From assembly GCF_005502745.1 (NCBI RefSeq), contig NZ_SCNL01000002.1, forward strand, positions 124,001 through 188,000: DNA of 64,000 nt. The letters are read 5' to 3'. Positions 19,000-27,941 of the stretch are shown piece by piece; the first letter of the stretch is position 1, and every line of letters begins with the position of its first letter. Source of the stretch: Sphingomonas sp. 3P27F8. GTDB taxonomy: Bacteria; Pseudomonadota; Alphaproteobacteria; Sphingomonadales; Sphingomonadaceae. Below the pieces are notes generated by a model. That model saw nothing but the letters and a program-made list of their open reading frames with translations, was not told the DNA's origin and searched no databases. The position numbers and the translations under genes are program-made.

Positions 19000-20721
19000 T
19001 CAATATCGCCAGCTTGTGAGGTCCGCCCCCGGCGGGGCAGACGCCTCGATCCGCTTAAGTATCTTCGGCAGATAGAATGTGTTGTACCGCAGTCGCGAAA
19101 TGGCATTCGGATTGGCGTGGTCGCCGCTCCAGCAATGTTCCGCGCGATCCCCGTAATCCACCTCGCCCTGATACGGCGGATCGGCCTTCTTCAGGAAATC
19201 CTCCATCAGATAGACTGCGTTGTTCAGATAGAAATTATCCATATCCCCCACATAGATATGGATCTTCCCCTGAAGCTTTGGCGCCAGCGTCTTCCAGTCA
19301 CGCTCAAGGATATGGCGAAGATCGTAATTCTCGCGCCAGTAATCCGCGACCTTCGGATCGATCACGCCGGTGCGCTTGTCCCAGATACGTTGAGGATAGC
19401 CGTCCGCTCCATTCGGCGAGAACACCGCTTCCCAGATATCCCACTGTCCGCCGGAACGGGTCTTGTCGCCCATCACCAGTTCCCAGCGGTTCTCCATCTC
19501 CATCGTGTAGGGGGAGTTGTCGAGATAATCGCGCTTTCCGGCGCGGGCGACCTTCGTGAACGGCCCCTCGTGATAATATGCGTTCTTGTCCTTGTAGATG
19601 TTGGTCAGCATCATCTGGCGGAAATCGATCGGATCCGGGCAGGCGGCGAATGCGCCATTGTATTGATCCGGGTATTTCACCTGCACGCCCAGCGCTTCCC
19701 AGCCGCCGGTCGACCCGCCGTACATGAAGCGTGACCAGTTCTTGCCCAGGCCGCGGAACTTCTTTTCCAGCGCGGGAATGAATTCGTACGTGATGGCATC
19801 GCCATACGGCCCGATATTGGCAGAATTTACCGCATAGGAATCGTCGTAATACGGATTGGAATGGTCGATCTCGACCACCAGATAGCGGGGGAATTTTTCC
19901 GAAACCCACTGTTTGTAGAAGTTATAGGCCTCTTCCTGCTCGGTGCGGTTGTAGCACGGCAGATTGAAGCGCTCGCTTGGTTCGCACTTCAGGTCGGGAT
20001 CGGGCGGCGTGGTGCGAAATCCGCCGAAATCGGCCGGGAAATGGCCGTGGAAGATCATCAGCGGATAATGCGCCTCGGGATGCTTGTCGAAGTCCTTCGG
20101 CACCAGCACATGGCCACGCAGATAGATGTCGCGGCCCCAGAACTTCGACAGCTTCTCGCTGCGGAACTTGAAGCGCCGTATGAACTCGCTGTCCTTCGGC
20201 TCGGCGATCGCGGGATTTACCTTGTCCAGCGTCAGTTCGATCGCGCCGGGCTTCGCCGGGTCGAAATCGATAACCTGCGGGGTGCTCACCAGATTGCCCG
20301 GCTCGAGCCGCCAGTTCTGGCCCGCGCCGCGCGGGGCGGGCAGCTTCACCGTCTTGCCGCTGGCCAGGCGATAGGTGTCGTAGCGGTGAAGCACCGCCTG
20401 CGCATGATAGCGCCCGGCCGGAACCTTGCCGAGCGCCTCGGCCGGAAAGCCGAGCACGTCGCCGCCGATGGTGGCGCTTTCACCGCGCTTGAGCCCGTCC
20501 ACCGTCACGCCGAACATCTGGGCGCCGAAATAGTCCGGCCGGGTCTGGAAGCGCGGCTCGGTTTCGCCGTCCGGGGTCAGGATCACCATGATCCGACCAT
20601 CAAACGATGCGTCCGTGGCGGACGCCGGCACGGTTACCTTGAATGTCTCCGCCATCGCCGGCACGGCGCCCAGCGCAAGCGACGCTGCCGCTGCCGATAA
20701 CAAGAACTTCCCACAGTTCAT
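19000..20721 (-). CDS. Exported esterase-fold (alpha/beta-hydrolase) protein
   Basis: A 573-residue protein with a signal peptide (residues 1-24, ending VPAMA). An N-terminal region of about 170 residues has beta-rich composition and contains DGRIMVILTPDG. The C-terminal part has the putative-esterase (esterase D-like) alpha/beta fold with nucleophile motif FMYGGSTGGWEALG; an acid/His pair may be in GDMDNFYL and RAEHCWSGDH. The ATG at 20721 is preceded by AGGGGGG; a TTG further upstream is less likely. It follows the M24 gene by 24 bases. Substrate unknown; hydrolysis of an ester- or amide-bearing side group before peptide cleavage is one possibility. Confidence 0.75.
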   Translation of the reverse strand: MNCGKFLLSAAAASLALGAVPAMAETFKVTVPASATDASFDGRIMVILTPDGETEPRFQTRPDYFGAQMFGVTVDGLKRGESATIGGDVLGFPAEALGKVPAGRYHAQAVLHRYDTYRLASGKTVKLPAPRGAGQNWRLEPGNLVSTPQVIDFDPAKPGAIELTLDKVNPAIAEPKDSEFIRRFKFRSEKLSKFWGRDIYLRGHVLVPKDFDKHPEAHYPLMIFHGHFPADFGGFRTTPPDPDLKCEPSERFNLPCYNRTEQEEAYNFYKQWVSEKFPRYLVVEIDHSNPYYDDSYAVNSANIGPYGDAITYEFIPALEKKFRGLGKNWSRFMYGGSTGGWEALGVQVKYPDQYNGAFAACPDPIDFRQMMLTNIYKDKNAYYHEGPFTKVARAGKRDYLDNSPYTMEMENRWELVMGDKTRSGGQWDIWEAVFSPNGADGYPQRIWDKRTGVIDPKVADYWRENYDLRHILERDWKTLAPKLQGKIHIYVGDMDNFYLNNAVYLMEDFLKKADPPYQGEVDYGDRAEHCWSGDHANPNAISRLRYNTFYLPKILKRIEASAPPGADLTSWRY

Positions 20722-20745
20722 GGCCTTACCCCCCTGCAATAGCCG

Positions 20746-22140
20746 TTACTGGTCGCCCTTGATGAGCGTGATCTCGGTCTGTCGCCCGTCGAGGAAGCGC
20801 ACCTTGCGCCCATCGAAATAAGCGTTCTCCTCTGACCGGAACTGCACCTCCTGCCCGCCCCATTCCGGGACTGGAGCGTACGCGGCCAGTTCGATCGACC
20901 ACGTCGTATTGGCATGGATCGGATAGAGCCCCCGCTCGTCGCCGTTCTGATTGTCCCAGAACCCGATCGCGGTGCCCGCCGCATGGCCGTGATAGCCCAG
21001 CGGGTGTGAGTAGATCGACGGCTTCAGCCCCGCCGCGATCGCCTTCGCGCGCGCCGCGGCCAGCACCTCGTTGCCGGTCGCGCCTTCGCGGAAGGAGGCG
21101 AGCAGCGCGTCCTGCACGCCGTTGGCGGCCCGCAATCCGGCGCGCAACCCCTCCGGCGCCCGCGTCTCGCCCGGCTTCAGCACATAGGCCAGATGCTGGG
21201 TGTCGGTGTTGAGGCGGAGATAGGTGATGCCGAAATCGGTCCACAGCATGTCGCCCGGCTGGATGACGGTATCGCCCTCCAGCATCTCCTTCTGCCCCTG
21301 GCGAAGCACCGCGACCGAGGGCTGGAACCACGTCTTCAGCCCCAGATCGCTCAGCCGCTGGCGATACCACCACACCACGTCGTCCGTCGTGGTCTTGCCC
21401 GGCGTGATGACCTTTCGCGAAAAGGCTTCGCCGATGACCGCATGCGCCATCCGCAGAATACCCGGATAAATCTGCATTTCCTGCGGCGTGCGCGTTTCGA
21501 GCCAGCCGATCGCCAGCTTCTCGCCCGAAACGATCCGCGAACGATAGGGTTCGGGCAACGCCGCCTTCATCTCGCCAAATTGGCTCAGCGTCATGCCGTC
21601 GGCGAAGGCGGAGAGCGCGGAGGTATTGATGGCGATCGAGCCGGGATTGCGCGCCGCGATGATGTCCGCAACGGCCTTCCATTGATCGGGCTGCGCATCG
21701 GGGTTCCATGCTGGCTTGAACAGGCCGCCCAATCCGTAGCGGCTGACCGTCAGACGCTCGATCGGCTTGCCGCCGCCGGGATCGAAAAAGATGAGGATCG
21801 TGCGGCGCCGTGCATGAAGGCTCTCCGCGTTCAGCATGGTCGCGACCACGGGCTCTTCGAAATACTCGCGCGCCATCAGCACCCACATCGCGATTTTCTG
21901 ATCGCGCATCAGACGCGGCACCACCGTGTCGAGCCGGTCGGCGAGGATGCGGTTCTCGAGGGCGGCGCGCTCCCGGATCGGGAGGATTTGCGGAAGGGCC
22001 GGGGCTTGCTGCTCGACGTCCGACATGGGGACCGCCGCGAGCGGAACCTGACCCGTCGCAGCCGCCGGAGCGACCAGCGCCAGCACGGCAGCAATTGGAG
22101 TCGCGCCTGCCACGCGCGCCATAAACCTCGTTCTTCCCAT
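20746..22140 (-). CDS. Exported M24-family aminopeptidase (Xaa-Pro type)
   Basis: A 464-residue pita-bread-fold metallopeptidase. A signal-like hydrophobic N-terminus (AAVLALVAPAAATG) ends near residue 32. The metal ligands of the family can be traced: Asp in MLWTDFGITYLR, Asp in NTDTQHLAYV, His in YHGHAAGTAIGFW, Glu in WSIELAAYAPV and Glu in GGQEVQFRSEEN. M24 enzymes of this type usually remove an N-terminal residue before proline. It is the first gene of the nine-gene run and is preceded by a palindrome and a TTGACA box. The ATG at 22140 is preceded by GGGGGG; the ATG at 22122 is an alternative. Confidence 0.88.
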   Translation of the reverse strand: MGRTRFMARVAGATPIAAVLALVAPAAATGQVPLAAVPMSDVEQQAPALPQILPIRERAALENRILADRLDTVVPRLMRDQKIAMWVLMAREYFEEPVVATMLNAESLHARRRTILIFFDPGGGKPIERLTVSRYGLGGLFKPAWNPDAQPDQWKAVADIIAARNPGSIAINTSALSAFADGMTLSQFGEMKAALPEPYRSRIVSGEKLAIGWLETRTPQEMQIYPGILRMAHAVIGEAFSRKVITPGKTTTDDVVWWYRQRLSDLGLKTWFQPSVAVLRQGQKEMLEGDTVIQPGDMLWTDFGITYLRLNTDTQHLAYVLKPGETRAPEGLRAGLRAANGVQDALLASFREGATGNEVLAAARAKAIAAGLKPSIYSHPLGYHGHAAGTAIGFWDNQNGDERGLYPIHANTTWSIELAAYAPVPEWGGQEVQFRSEENAYFDGRKVRFLDGRQTEITLIKGDQ

Positions 22141-22162
22141 GATCCCCCCGGCGCATATTGAA

Positions 22163-22184
22163 TGCATTATCGTATGCTAATGCA
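22163..22184. promoter_or_regulatory. 22-base palindrome, operator candidate of the peptidase operon
   Basis: TGCATTA and TAATGCA form perfect seven-base arms around eight bases. The site is 23-44 bases upstream of the M24 start and would overlap the -10 region of the promoter that begins with the TTGACA at 22205-22200. This spacing suits a repressor binding as a dimer. It does not resemble the ATATACT motif near the MarR gene, so a different regulator may be involved. Confidence 0.5.
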
Positions 22185-22205
22185 CATATTTCAGTTGTAT
22201 GTCAA
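22172..22205 (-). promoter_or_regulatory. Promoter candidate for the peptidase operon
   Basis: On the minus strand a perfect TTGACA (-35) lies at 22205-22200. At 17 bases' spacing the -10 is CATTAG, which matches consensus at only three of six positions and falls inside the palindrome. The weak -10 with a perfect -35 suggests dependence on a regulator. This is the only good promoter-like sequence before the nine-gene run. Confidence 0.4.
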
Positions 22206-22627
22206 TTTTCACCGAACGGCGGGCGGGCGCTACGGCCGCCACCGAAATCGGTCCGTTCGATTGCCCGGAAAGCGCAAGCTTTCACCGCCGGAGACGCGCG
22301 AGCGGGCCCTTGATCGTTGCGGGGAGCGTTATCCCGAAACCGGGACAGCACGCTTTATCGCCCGCATATCCGCAAGGGCGTGATGGTTTATCGGGATCCG
22401 GCGGGAAGAGTGATTCCCGGACTGACGGGATATCAATCGCGGCAGAACACGCGCACCGGTTTCAAAGGCGCGGCTGAAAGATCAGAGCGGCCGAAGCCCG
22501 GTCCGGCCTGACCCCGCGGACGATGATCTATCCGCCGTCGATCAGCCGCACCATCGGCGGTTTATCCTGCCGATTGCGCCTATCGATCGTTGCTTCCCGA
22601 CATCGGCTTGCCCGCGCTCGCGCCGCG

Positions 22628-24532
22628 TCAGATCTCGATCTGCGTGCCCAGTTCCACCACACGGTTCGTCGGCAGGTGGAAGAATTCCATCGCGCTTTCG
22701 GCGTTGCGCAACATCCAGGCGAACAGTTTCTCGCGCCAGATCATCATACCCGGTCGCTCGGACGGCAGCAGGGTCTGCCGCGAGAGGAAGAAGCTGGTGT
22801 CGATCATGCGGATATCCGCGCCACAACCATGGAACCGCTTCAGTGCGGCGGGCACATCCGGCGCCTCCATGAAGCCATAGCGCAGGATGACCCGGTGGAA
22901 ACCCTGCCCGAGATCATCGTGCAGGAAGCGATCATCCTCGGGGAAATAGGGCATGTCGGTGACCTTCACGGTTAACAGGATCACCCGCTCGTGCAGCACG
23001 CGATTGTGCTTGAGGTTGTGGAGCAACGCATGCGGCACGCCCTCCGGCGTCGAGGTCATGAACACCGCGGTGCCGGGCACGCGCGTGGCAGAGTTGGCGG
23101 CCGAGCCGATGAACACCTTGATCGGCATCGCGCCCTCGCGCATCCGGTGGATCATCAGCTTGCGCCCCGTGGCCCAGGTCGTAAGCAGCACGAAACAGAC
23201 GGCCGCGACCAGCAACGGGAACCAGCCACCGTCGAAGATCTTGGTCAGGTTAGAGGTGAAGTACAGGCCGTCGATAAACACGAACACGCCGACGAACGGC
23301 GCCACCGTCCACAGCGGCCAGCGCCAAACGCGATAGATCAACACCCCGACCATACAGGTCGAGATGAACATCGTCCCCGTCACCGCGATGCCATAGGCCG
23401 CCGCGAGGTTGGACGATTCGCGGAAACCGAAAATCAGCAGCAGCACCATCACCATCAGTGACCAGTTGACCGAGGCGATGTAGATCTGGCCCGCCTCCGA
23501 TGCGCTGGTATGGCTGATGCGCAGGCGCGGCATCAGGCCGAGCTGGATCGCCTGATGCACGACCGAATAGCATCCGGTGATGACTGCCTGGCTGGCGATC
23601 ACCGTCGCCACCGTCGCCAGGATGACGAGCGGCAGCCGCCACTGCTCGCTGGCCATAAGGAAGAACGGATTCTCGGCGGCGGCCGGATTGCCGAGCAACA
23701 GCGCCCCCTGCCCGAGATAGTTGAGCATCAGCGCGGGGAAGATGAACCACAGCCACGCCACGGCGATCGGGCGCCGGCCGAAATGCCCCATATCGGCGTA
23801 CAGCGCCTCCGCCCCGGTCAACGCGAGCACGACCGAGCCAAGCGCCAGAAACGCCAGCCGGCCATCGCTCGCCGCGAACCGCACCGCCCAGCGTGGATCG
23901 AGCGACAACAGGATCTGCGGCTGGTGCAGGATGTGGATCACGCCGAGCACCGCGATCGTGACGAAATAGATCGCCATGATCGGCCCGAACAGATTGCCGA
24001 CCTTGGCCGTGCCGACCGACTGGAAATAGAACAGCGCTACCAGGATCGCGACGGCGATCGGGATGACGAAGCTGCCGAATCCCTGCTCCACGGTCGCAAG
24101 CCCTTCGACGGCGGACAGCACCGACACCGCCGGGGTAATCATGCAATCGCCGAAGAACAGGGCGGTCGCCAGCACGCCGAGGATGACGAGGCTCGTGCCC
24201 CATCGCTTGCCCGTCGCGCTGCGGCGCTGGATCAGCGCAAGCAGCGCGAGGCTGCCGCCTTCGCCTTCATTGTCGGCGCGCAGGATCACCATCACATATT
24301 TGAACGTGACGATCAGCACGAGTGACCAGAAGATCAGGCTGACGACACCGAAGATATGCAGCTGATCGACCGTCAGCGGGTGGTGGCCGACGAACACTTC
24401 CTTCATCGAATACAGCGGGCTGGTGCCGATATCGCCGTAGACGACGCCGATTGCTCCCACCGCCAGCTTGGCAAGGCTGTCGCGGCGCAGGTCGTGGCCG
24501 TGCGGCACGCCCGGGGTTTGGGATGTGCTCAC
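22628..24532 (-). CDS. kup: Potassium transporter, Kup family
   Basis: A 634-residue inner-membrane potassium/proton symporter with about 12 transmembrane helices and a cytosolic C-terminal domain. Signature segments are [24 protein letters not shown] near the N-terminus, the [18 protein letters not shown] segment, and the C-terminal [11 protein letters not shown] and [20 protein letters not shown], which are diagnostic of Kup. I chose the GTG at 24532 ([13 protein letters not shown]); the TTG at 24574 would add an unconserved tail. It stands alone between the peptidase operon and ccm genes. Confidence 0.95.
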   Translation of the reverse strand: MSTSQTPGVPHGHDLRRDSLAKLAVGAIGVVYGDIGTSPLYSMKEVFVGHHPLTVDQLHIFGVVSLIFWSLVLIVTFKYVMVILRADNEGEGGSLALLALIQRRSATGKRWGTSLVILGVLATALFFGDCMITPAVSVLSAVEGLATVEQGFGSFVIPIAVAILVALFYFQSVGTAKVGNLFGPIMAIYFVTIAVLGVIHILHQPQILLSLDPRWAVRFAASDGRLAFLALGSVVLALTGAEALYADMGHFGRRPIAVAWLWFIFPALMLNYLGQGALLLGNPAAAENPFFLMASEQWRLPLVILATVATVIASQAVITGCYSVVHQAIQLGLMPRLRISHTSASEAGQIYIASVNWSLMVMVLLLIFGFRESSNLAAAYGIAVTGTMFISTCMVGVLIYRVWRWPLWTVAPFVGVFVFIDGLYFTSNLTKIFDGGWFPLLVAAVCFVLLTTWATGRKLMIHRMREGAMPIKVFIGSAANSATRVPGTAVFMTSTPEGVPHALLHNLKHNRVLHERVILLTVKVTDMPYFPEDDRFLHDDLGQGFHRVILRYGFMEAPDVPAALKRFHGCGADIRMIDTSFFLSRQTLLPSERPGMMIWREKLFAWMLRNAESAMEFFHLPTNRVVELGTQIEI

Positions 24533-24672
24533 GAAAGAGTCGCGGAAACCGGATTCACGGCAGATAGCCTGCAATCACCTGTTGAAGCGGCGCGCCTAGC
24601 ACGGCCCCATTGGGCCCGCAACAGCGCGGCGGGCCGCGATGGCCGGGCCCGTCGCCGCCGGTTTCAAGCTGT

Positions 24673-25317
24673 TCAGCGCTGACCCGGATTCCGTAGCGGC
24701 AATGCCAGCACCCGATCGAGCATTATCAACTGGCGCACGATCTCTTTGCCATAGTCCGATCCGGGCGCGGACAGCAGCGCCGCCCGCTTCCACAGCGGGC
24801 GCGCCGCCGGGAGATTCCCGGCGCGGACATAGGCGAGCCCCATATAATAGACCGGCGCCGGATGGCGCGGCGCGAGACGAATCGCCTGCCGGAACGCCGC
24901 CAGCGCGGGCGGAGACATCTGGTTGCCGTCATGCAGCGCCAGATTGGTGCCGAGCTGGGTCCACAGGATGTAGCTGCCGGGAATCGCCCGAATGCCACCA
25001 AGCACGACCTGGGTGGCGGCGGCGGTATCGCCGGTGCGCAGCATCGCGTCCGATGCCATCACATAGGCGGTGTCGGCGGTGTAGCGCCCGATCATCCGGT
25101 CACGCAGGGCGATCACGGCCGGCTCCACCGCGATCGGCTCGGTCGTCGGCGTGGCGGGATGCGCAGCGAGTCCGGGCCGCCCCTGCCACGCATAGCCCGC
25201 CGCACCGAGGAACAGCGCGGCGCCGGCGATCGACCACAGGACGCGCGGCAACCGGAAGATGACAAGTGCCGAAAATGCCAGCAGCCCGAACAGCGCCAGG
25301 GTGAGATAGCCGCTCAT
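24673..25317 (-). CDS. TPR protein linked to cytochrome c maturation (CcmI/NrfG-like)
   Basis: A 214-residue protein with two N-terminal membrane helices (residues 5-20 and 27-45) and a periplasmic part carrying TPR-like helices at about 125-195 (SYILWTQLGTNLALHDG, ALAAFRQAIRLAPRHPAPVYYMGLAYVRAGN). CcmI/NrfG-type TPR proteins bring apocytochrome c to the heme lyase. The start overlaps the ccmE stop by 4 bases (ATGA), which supports the role. It is shorter than typical CcmI. Confidence 0.75.
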   Translation of the reverse strand: MSGYLTLALFGLLAFSALVIFRLPRVLWSIAGAALFLGAAGYAWQGRPGLAAHPATPTTEPIAVEPAVIALRDRMIGRYTADTAYVMASDAMLRTGDTAAATQVVLGGIRAIPGSYILWTQLGTNLALHDGNQMSPPALAAFRQAIRLAPRHPAPVYYMGLAYVRAGNLPAARPLWKRAALLSAPGSDYGKEIVRQLIMLDRVLALPLRNPGQR

Positions 25318-25748
25318 TGCTCCAGCGTCTTCGTTTCGTGCATCTTGCCCGCCACTTCCGGGGGCATGTATTTCTCGTCGTGCTTGGCAAGCAGATTGCT
25401 CGCGACGAACGAGCCGTCGGGGCGGAACTCGCCTTCCGCCACCACGCCGGAATTTTCCTTGAACAGATCGGGTGCGATGCCGGTGAACGTCACCGGGGTG
25501 GTCGCCTTGCCGTCGGTTACGACGAAATGGATCGTCACCCCGTCGCCCGCGCGCTTGATCGAGCCGTTCTGCACCATACCCCCGAGCCGCACCGCCCTTC
25601 CCAGTGGCAGCGTCTGCGCGCTGACGTCCGACGGCGCGTAGAAGAACGCTGCCTGATCCTTGAGCGCGGAAAGCGCGAGCAACGCCGCGCCGACGACCGC
25701 CGCGAGCGCCAGCAGCGCCAGCGTCAGCCGCTGATGCTTGGCCTTCAC
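25314..25748 (-). CDS. ccmE: Cytochrome c maturation heme chaperone CcmE
   Basis: A 144-residue periplasmic heme chaperone anchored by one N-terminal helix (residues 8-30). The covalent heme ligand is His123 in LLAKHDEKYMPPEV, with the partner Tyr at 127. The OB-fold core contains GRAVRLGGMVQNGSI and FVVTDGKATTPVTFTGIAPD. The GTG start overlaps the ccmD stop (GTGA). Longer open sequence upstream is the ccmD gene in another frame. Confidence 0.95.
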   Translation of the reverse strand: MKAKHQRLTLALLALAAVVGAALLALSALKDQAAFFYAPSDVSAQTLPLGRAVRLGGMVQNGSIKRAGDGVTIHFVVTDGKATTPVTFTGIAPDLFKENSGVVAEGEFRPDGSFVASNLLAKHDEKYMPPEVAGKMHETKTLEQ

Positions 25749-25849
25749 TTCTCCGCCTTCCGCATCGCCCGCCAGCTCCACAAAGCGACGAGCGCCGCGC
25801 CGCCCAGCGTGACGGCATAGGCGGCCATGACGAAGGGCCACGGGCTCAT
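25745..25849 (-). CDS. ccmD: Heme exporter accessory protein CcmD
   Basis: A 34-residue protein with one transmembrane helix (about residues 6-26) and a basic C-terminus (WRAMRKAEK), matching CcmD, which helps release holo-CcmE from the CcmABC complex. It is overlapped by 4 bases on both sides: the ccmC stop (ATGA) and the ccmE start (GTGA). Too small to be found as a separate long frame; the position between ccmC and ccmE is decisive. Confidence 0.88.
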   Translation of the reverse strand: MSPWPFVMAAYAVTLGGAALVALWSWRAMRKAEK

Positions 25850-26571
25850 GCCGCCGCCTTCCGGCGCAGCCGCGCCTCCGCCTTGGCCGTCGCCAGGATC
25901 GCGCGCATCCGCATCAGGACGATGCCGATGAAAAGCAGGCTGAAGCCGGCCAGCATGATCGGCAGCGGCCATAGCAGTTCGGGAGCGATCTTCGAGCCGG
26001 TCAGCCCGATGCTCTGCCCCTGATGCAACGTGTTCCACCAGACGACCGAATAGCGGATGATCGGCAACAGCACGGTGCCCGCTATCCCGAACAGTGCCGG
26101 AATCCGCCCGTCGCCGCCGCGCTCGCGATCCGCGCGGGCGAGCGCGATATAGGCGAGATAGACGAAGAACAGCAGCAGCATCGAGGTGAGCCGCCCGTCC
26201 CATTGCCAATAGGTGCCCCAGGTAGGCCGCCCCCATAATGCCCCGGTGAAGAGGCAGATCAGCGCGAAGGCGGCGCCGGGCACCGCGATCGCCCGCGCCG
26301 CCACGTCCGCGAGCGGATGGCGCCAGACGAGGAAGGCGGTGCTCGACAGCGCGATCCCGCTCCACCCGCCCATGCCGAGCCACGCGGCGGGCACATGGAT
26401 ATAGAGGATGCGCACCGTCTCGCCCTGCAGATAGTCGGGCGGGGTCTGGGTCAGCCCGGCCCAGCAGCCGATCGCGATCAGCGCCACGCCCAGCCAGGTC
26501 GCCACCGGGGTGAGCGGTCGCGCCAGCTTCAGGAAGCGGGCTGGATTGGCAAAGGCGTGGAGCGCGGGCAC
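25846..26571 (-). CDS. ccmC: Heme exporter/heme delivery protein CcmC
   Basis: An inner-membrane protein of about 241 residues with six helices, which presents heme to CcmE. The WWD-type signature is WGRPTWGTYWQWDGRLTS, and the flanking heme-ligand histidines are in ILYIHVPAAW and WWNTLHQGQS. I chose the GTG at 26571 because PALHAFANPARFLKL then aligns with the start of E. coli CcmC; a TTG at 26592 would add seven residues. No ribosome site is clear for either. ccmA and ccmB are not adjacent: the upstream gene is an amino-acid dehydrogenase. Confidence 0.93.
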   Translation of the reverse strand: MPALHAFANPARFLKLARPLTPVATWLGVALIAIGCWAGLTQTPPDYLQGETVRILYIHVPAAWLGMGGWSGIALSSTAFLVWRHPLADVAARAIAVPGAAFALICLFTGALWGRPTWGTYWQWDGRLTSMLLLFFVYLAYIALARADRERGGDGRIPALFGIAGTVLLPIIRYSVVWWNTLHQGQSIGLTGSKIAPELLWPLPIMLAGFSLLFIGIVLMRMRAILATAKAEARLRRKAAA

Positions 26572-26632
26572 GATGCTGGGCCAATATGGCAAGATCGCCC
26601 GGGCGTCACCCCCCGACGATCGGCTGAGATGG

Positions 26633-27685
26633 TCAGCCGCGCCCGATCAGCCGTTGCGCGATCCGATCCGCCACTTCGGACGCGGGCGCCCCGCTCGCCT
26701 CGCTCTCGTCCCACACCTGATTGAGCCGATCCGGGATGCGGGCGATCCGCGCGCGCACCTCCGCCTCGTCGCCCTGCCCGAGATACTCCAGCCCGACGTT
26801 GATGATCCCGCCGGCGTTGATGACGTAATCGGGGGTATAGAGAATGCCCCGTTCGTGGATTCGCCGCCCGTCGGCACTGGTGGCGAGCTGATTGTTCGCC
26901 CCGCCGGCGACCACCTTGGCCTTCATCGCGGCGATCGATGCCTCGTCGAGGATCGCGCCCAGCGCATTGGGGCTGACCAGATCGACATCGAGCGACAGGA
27001 TCTCATCCGTTGACGCGACGTTCGCGCCGATCTCCGCCGCCAGCGCCTCGGCGCGCGCCCGGTCCACGTCCGCGATCGTCAGGATCGCGCCGTCGTTCGC
27101 CAGCAGCCGCGCGACACCGCCGCCGACGGAGCCTACCCCCTGCACCGCGATCCGCACGCCCTTCATGTCGCCGGCACCAAGCCCGCGCTTCGCCGCCGCC
27201 TTGACGCCGAGATAGACGCCCATCGCCGTGTATGGCCCGGGATCGCCGCCCGCCGCGCCGCTCGCGACCGGCAGGCCCGAGACATAGCGCGTCTCGCCGG
27301 CGATCACCTTCATGCGCGCCTCGGACATGCCGACATCCTCGGCGGTCACGTAGCGGCCGCCCAGCGATTCGACCGCGCGGCCGAACGCCTTGAGCTGCGC
27401 CTCGCTGATCGTCGCGCCGGCCGCGGGGGCGAGCACCACGCCCTTCCCGCCGCCCAGCGCGAGATCGGCCATCGCATTCTTGTAGCTCATCCCGCGCGAC
27501 AGGCGCAGCGCATCGGTGATCGCGCCATCGGTGGAGGCGTAATGCCAGAAGCGAACGCCGCCCGCCGCCGGGCCAAGCGTGGTGGAATGGATCGCGATGA
27601 TCGCGTGAAGGCCCGAGCCGGGATCGGTGAACAGGTGAACGCCCTCATGGGCGTCAAAATCCGGAAAGCCCCAGTCGATGGTCAT
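26633..27685 (-). CDS. Leu/Phe/Val/Glu-type amino-acid dehydrogenase
   Basis: A 350-residue NAD-dependent dehydrogenase that reversibly deaminates branched-chain or aromatic amino acids to 2-oxo acids. The substrate region has TTLGPAAGGVRFWHY and MSYKNAMADLALGGGKGVV, with the catalytic lysines. The cofactor motif is GVGSVGGGVARLL near residue 185, and NNQLA lies later. Size and motifs match leucine or phenylalanine dehydrogenase rather than glutamate dehydrogenase. GGTGAG precedes the ATG. It is in the same orientation as the ccm genes, but the 60-base gap gives no proof of co-transcription. Confidence 0.9.
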   Translation of the reverse strand: MTIDWGFPDFDAHEGVHLFTDPGSGLHAIIAIHSTTLGPAAGGVRFWHYASTDGAITDALRLSRGMSYKNAMADLALGGGKGVVLAPAAGATISEAQLKAFGRAVESLGGRYVTAEDVGMSEARMKVIAGETRYVSGLPVASGAAGGDPGPYTAMGVYLGVKAAAKRGLGAGDMKGVRIAVQGVGSVGGGVARLLANDGAILTIADVDRARAEALAAEIGANVASTDEILSLDVDLVSPNALGAILDEASIAAMKAKVVAGGANNQLATSADGRRIHERGILYTPDYVINAGGIINVGLEYLGQGDEAEVRARIARIPDRLNQVWDESEASGAPASEVADRIAQRLIGRG

Positions 27686-27778
27686 CGCAATCTCACCTAG
27701 CGCGCAAGAAAAACACCGATGGGCGCAATAAAGTTATGGACGGCCAAACGCCAGCCAATTCGCTATGATGAGGGAAAA

Positions 27779-27856
27779 TGGGGCGATCGACGGGACTTGA
27801 ACCCGCGACCCTCGGTACCACAAACCGATGCTCTAACCAACTGAGCTACGATCGCC
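27779..27856 (-). tRNA. tRNA-His (GTG), CCA encoded
   Basis: The minus strand folds as a cloverleaf with G-1 at 27856, acceptor GCGATCG pairing with CGATCGC, C73 at 27782 and CCA at 27781-27779. The anticodon stem TCGGT/ACCGA encloses the loop TTGTGGT, giving anticodon GTG. The extra G-1 opposite C73 is the histidine identity element and is present in the DNA. The T arm has GCGGG, TTCAAGT, CCCGT. Confidence 0.95.
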
Positions 27857-27941
27857 GCAAGGAATGCGCGCCCCTAGCGGTGGTGCGGGCATCTGGTCAA
27901 GCTATCAGAATGCGATTGCGGTTGCACGCGGCCCGCGTCGC

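Larger units (their letters stand above)
22141..22627. other. Intergenic region upstream of the M24 gene, downstream of kup
   Basis: The first 65 bases hold the promoter and palindrome of the M24 gene. From about 22206 to 22627 I see no supported gene: the short frames here have no ribosome sites or family sequence. No clear rho-independent terminator for kup is visible; CCGCCG and CGGCGG arms near 22531-22560 could pair but no T-tract follows. Confidence 0.6.

Noticed and set aside
22162..22511. Small plus-strand frames between the M24 gene and kup
   Set aside because: They start in the palindrome/promoter region, lack ribosome sites, and have Arg-rich shadow composition.
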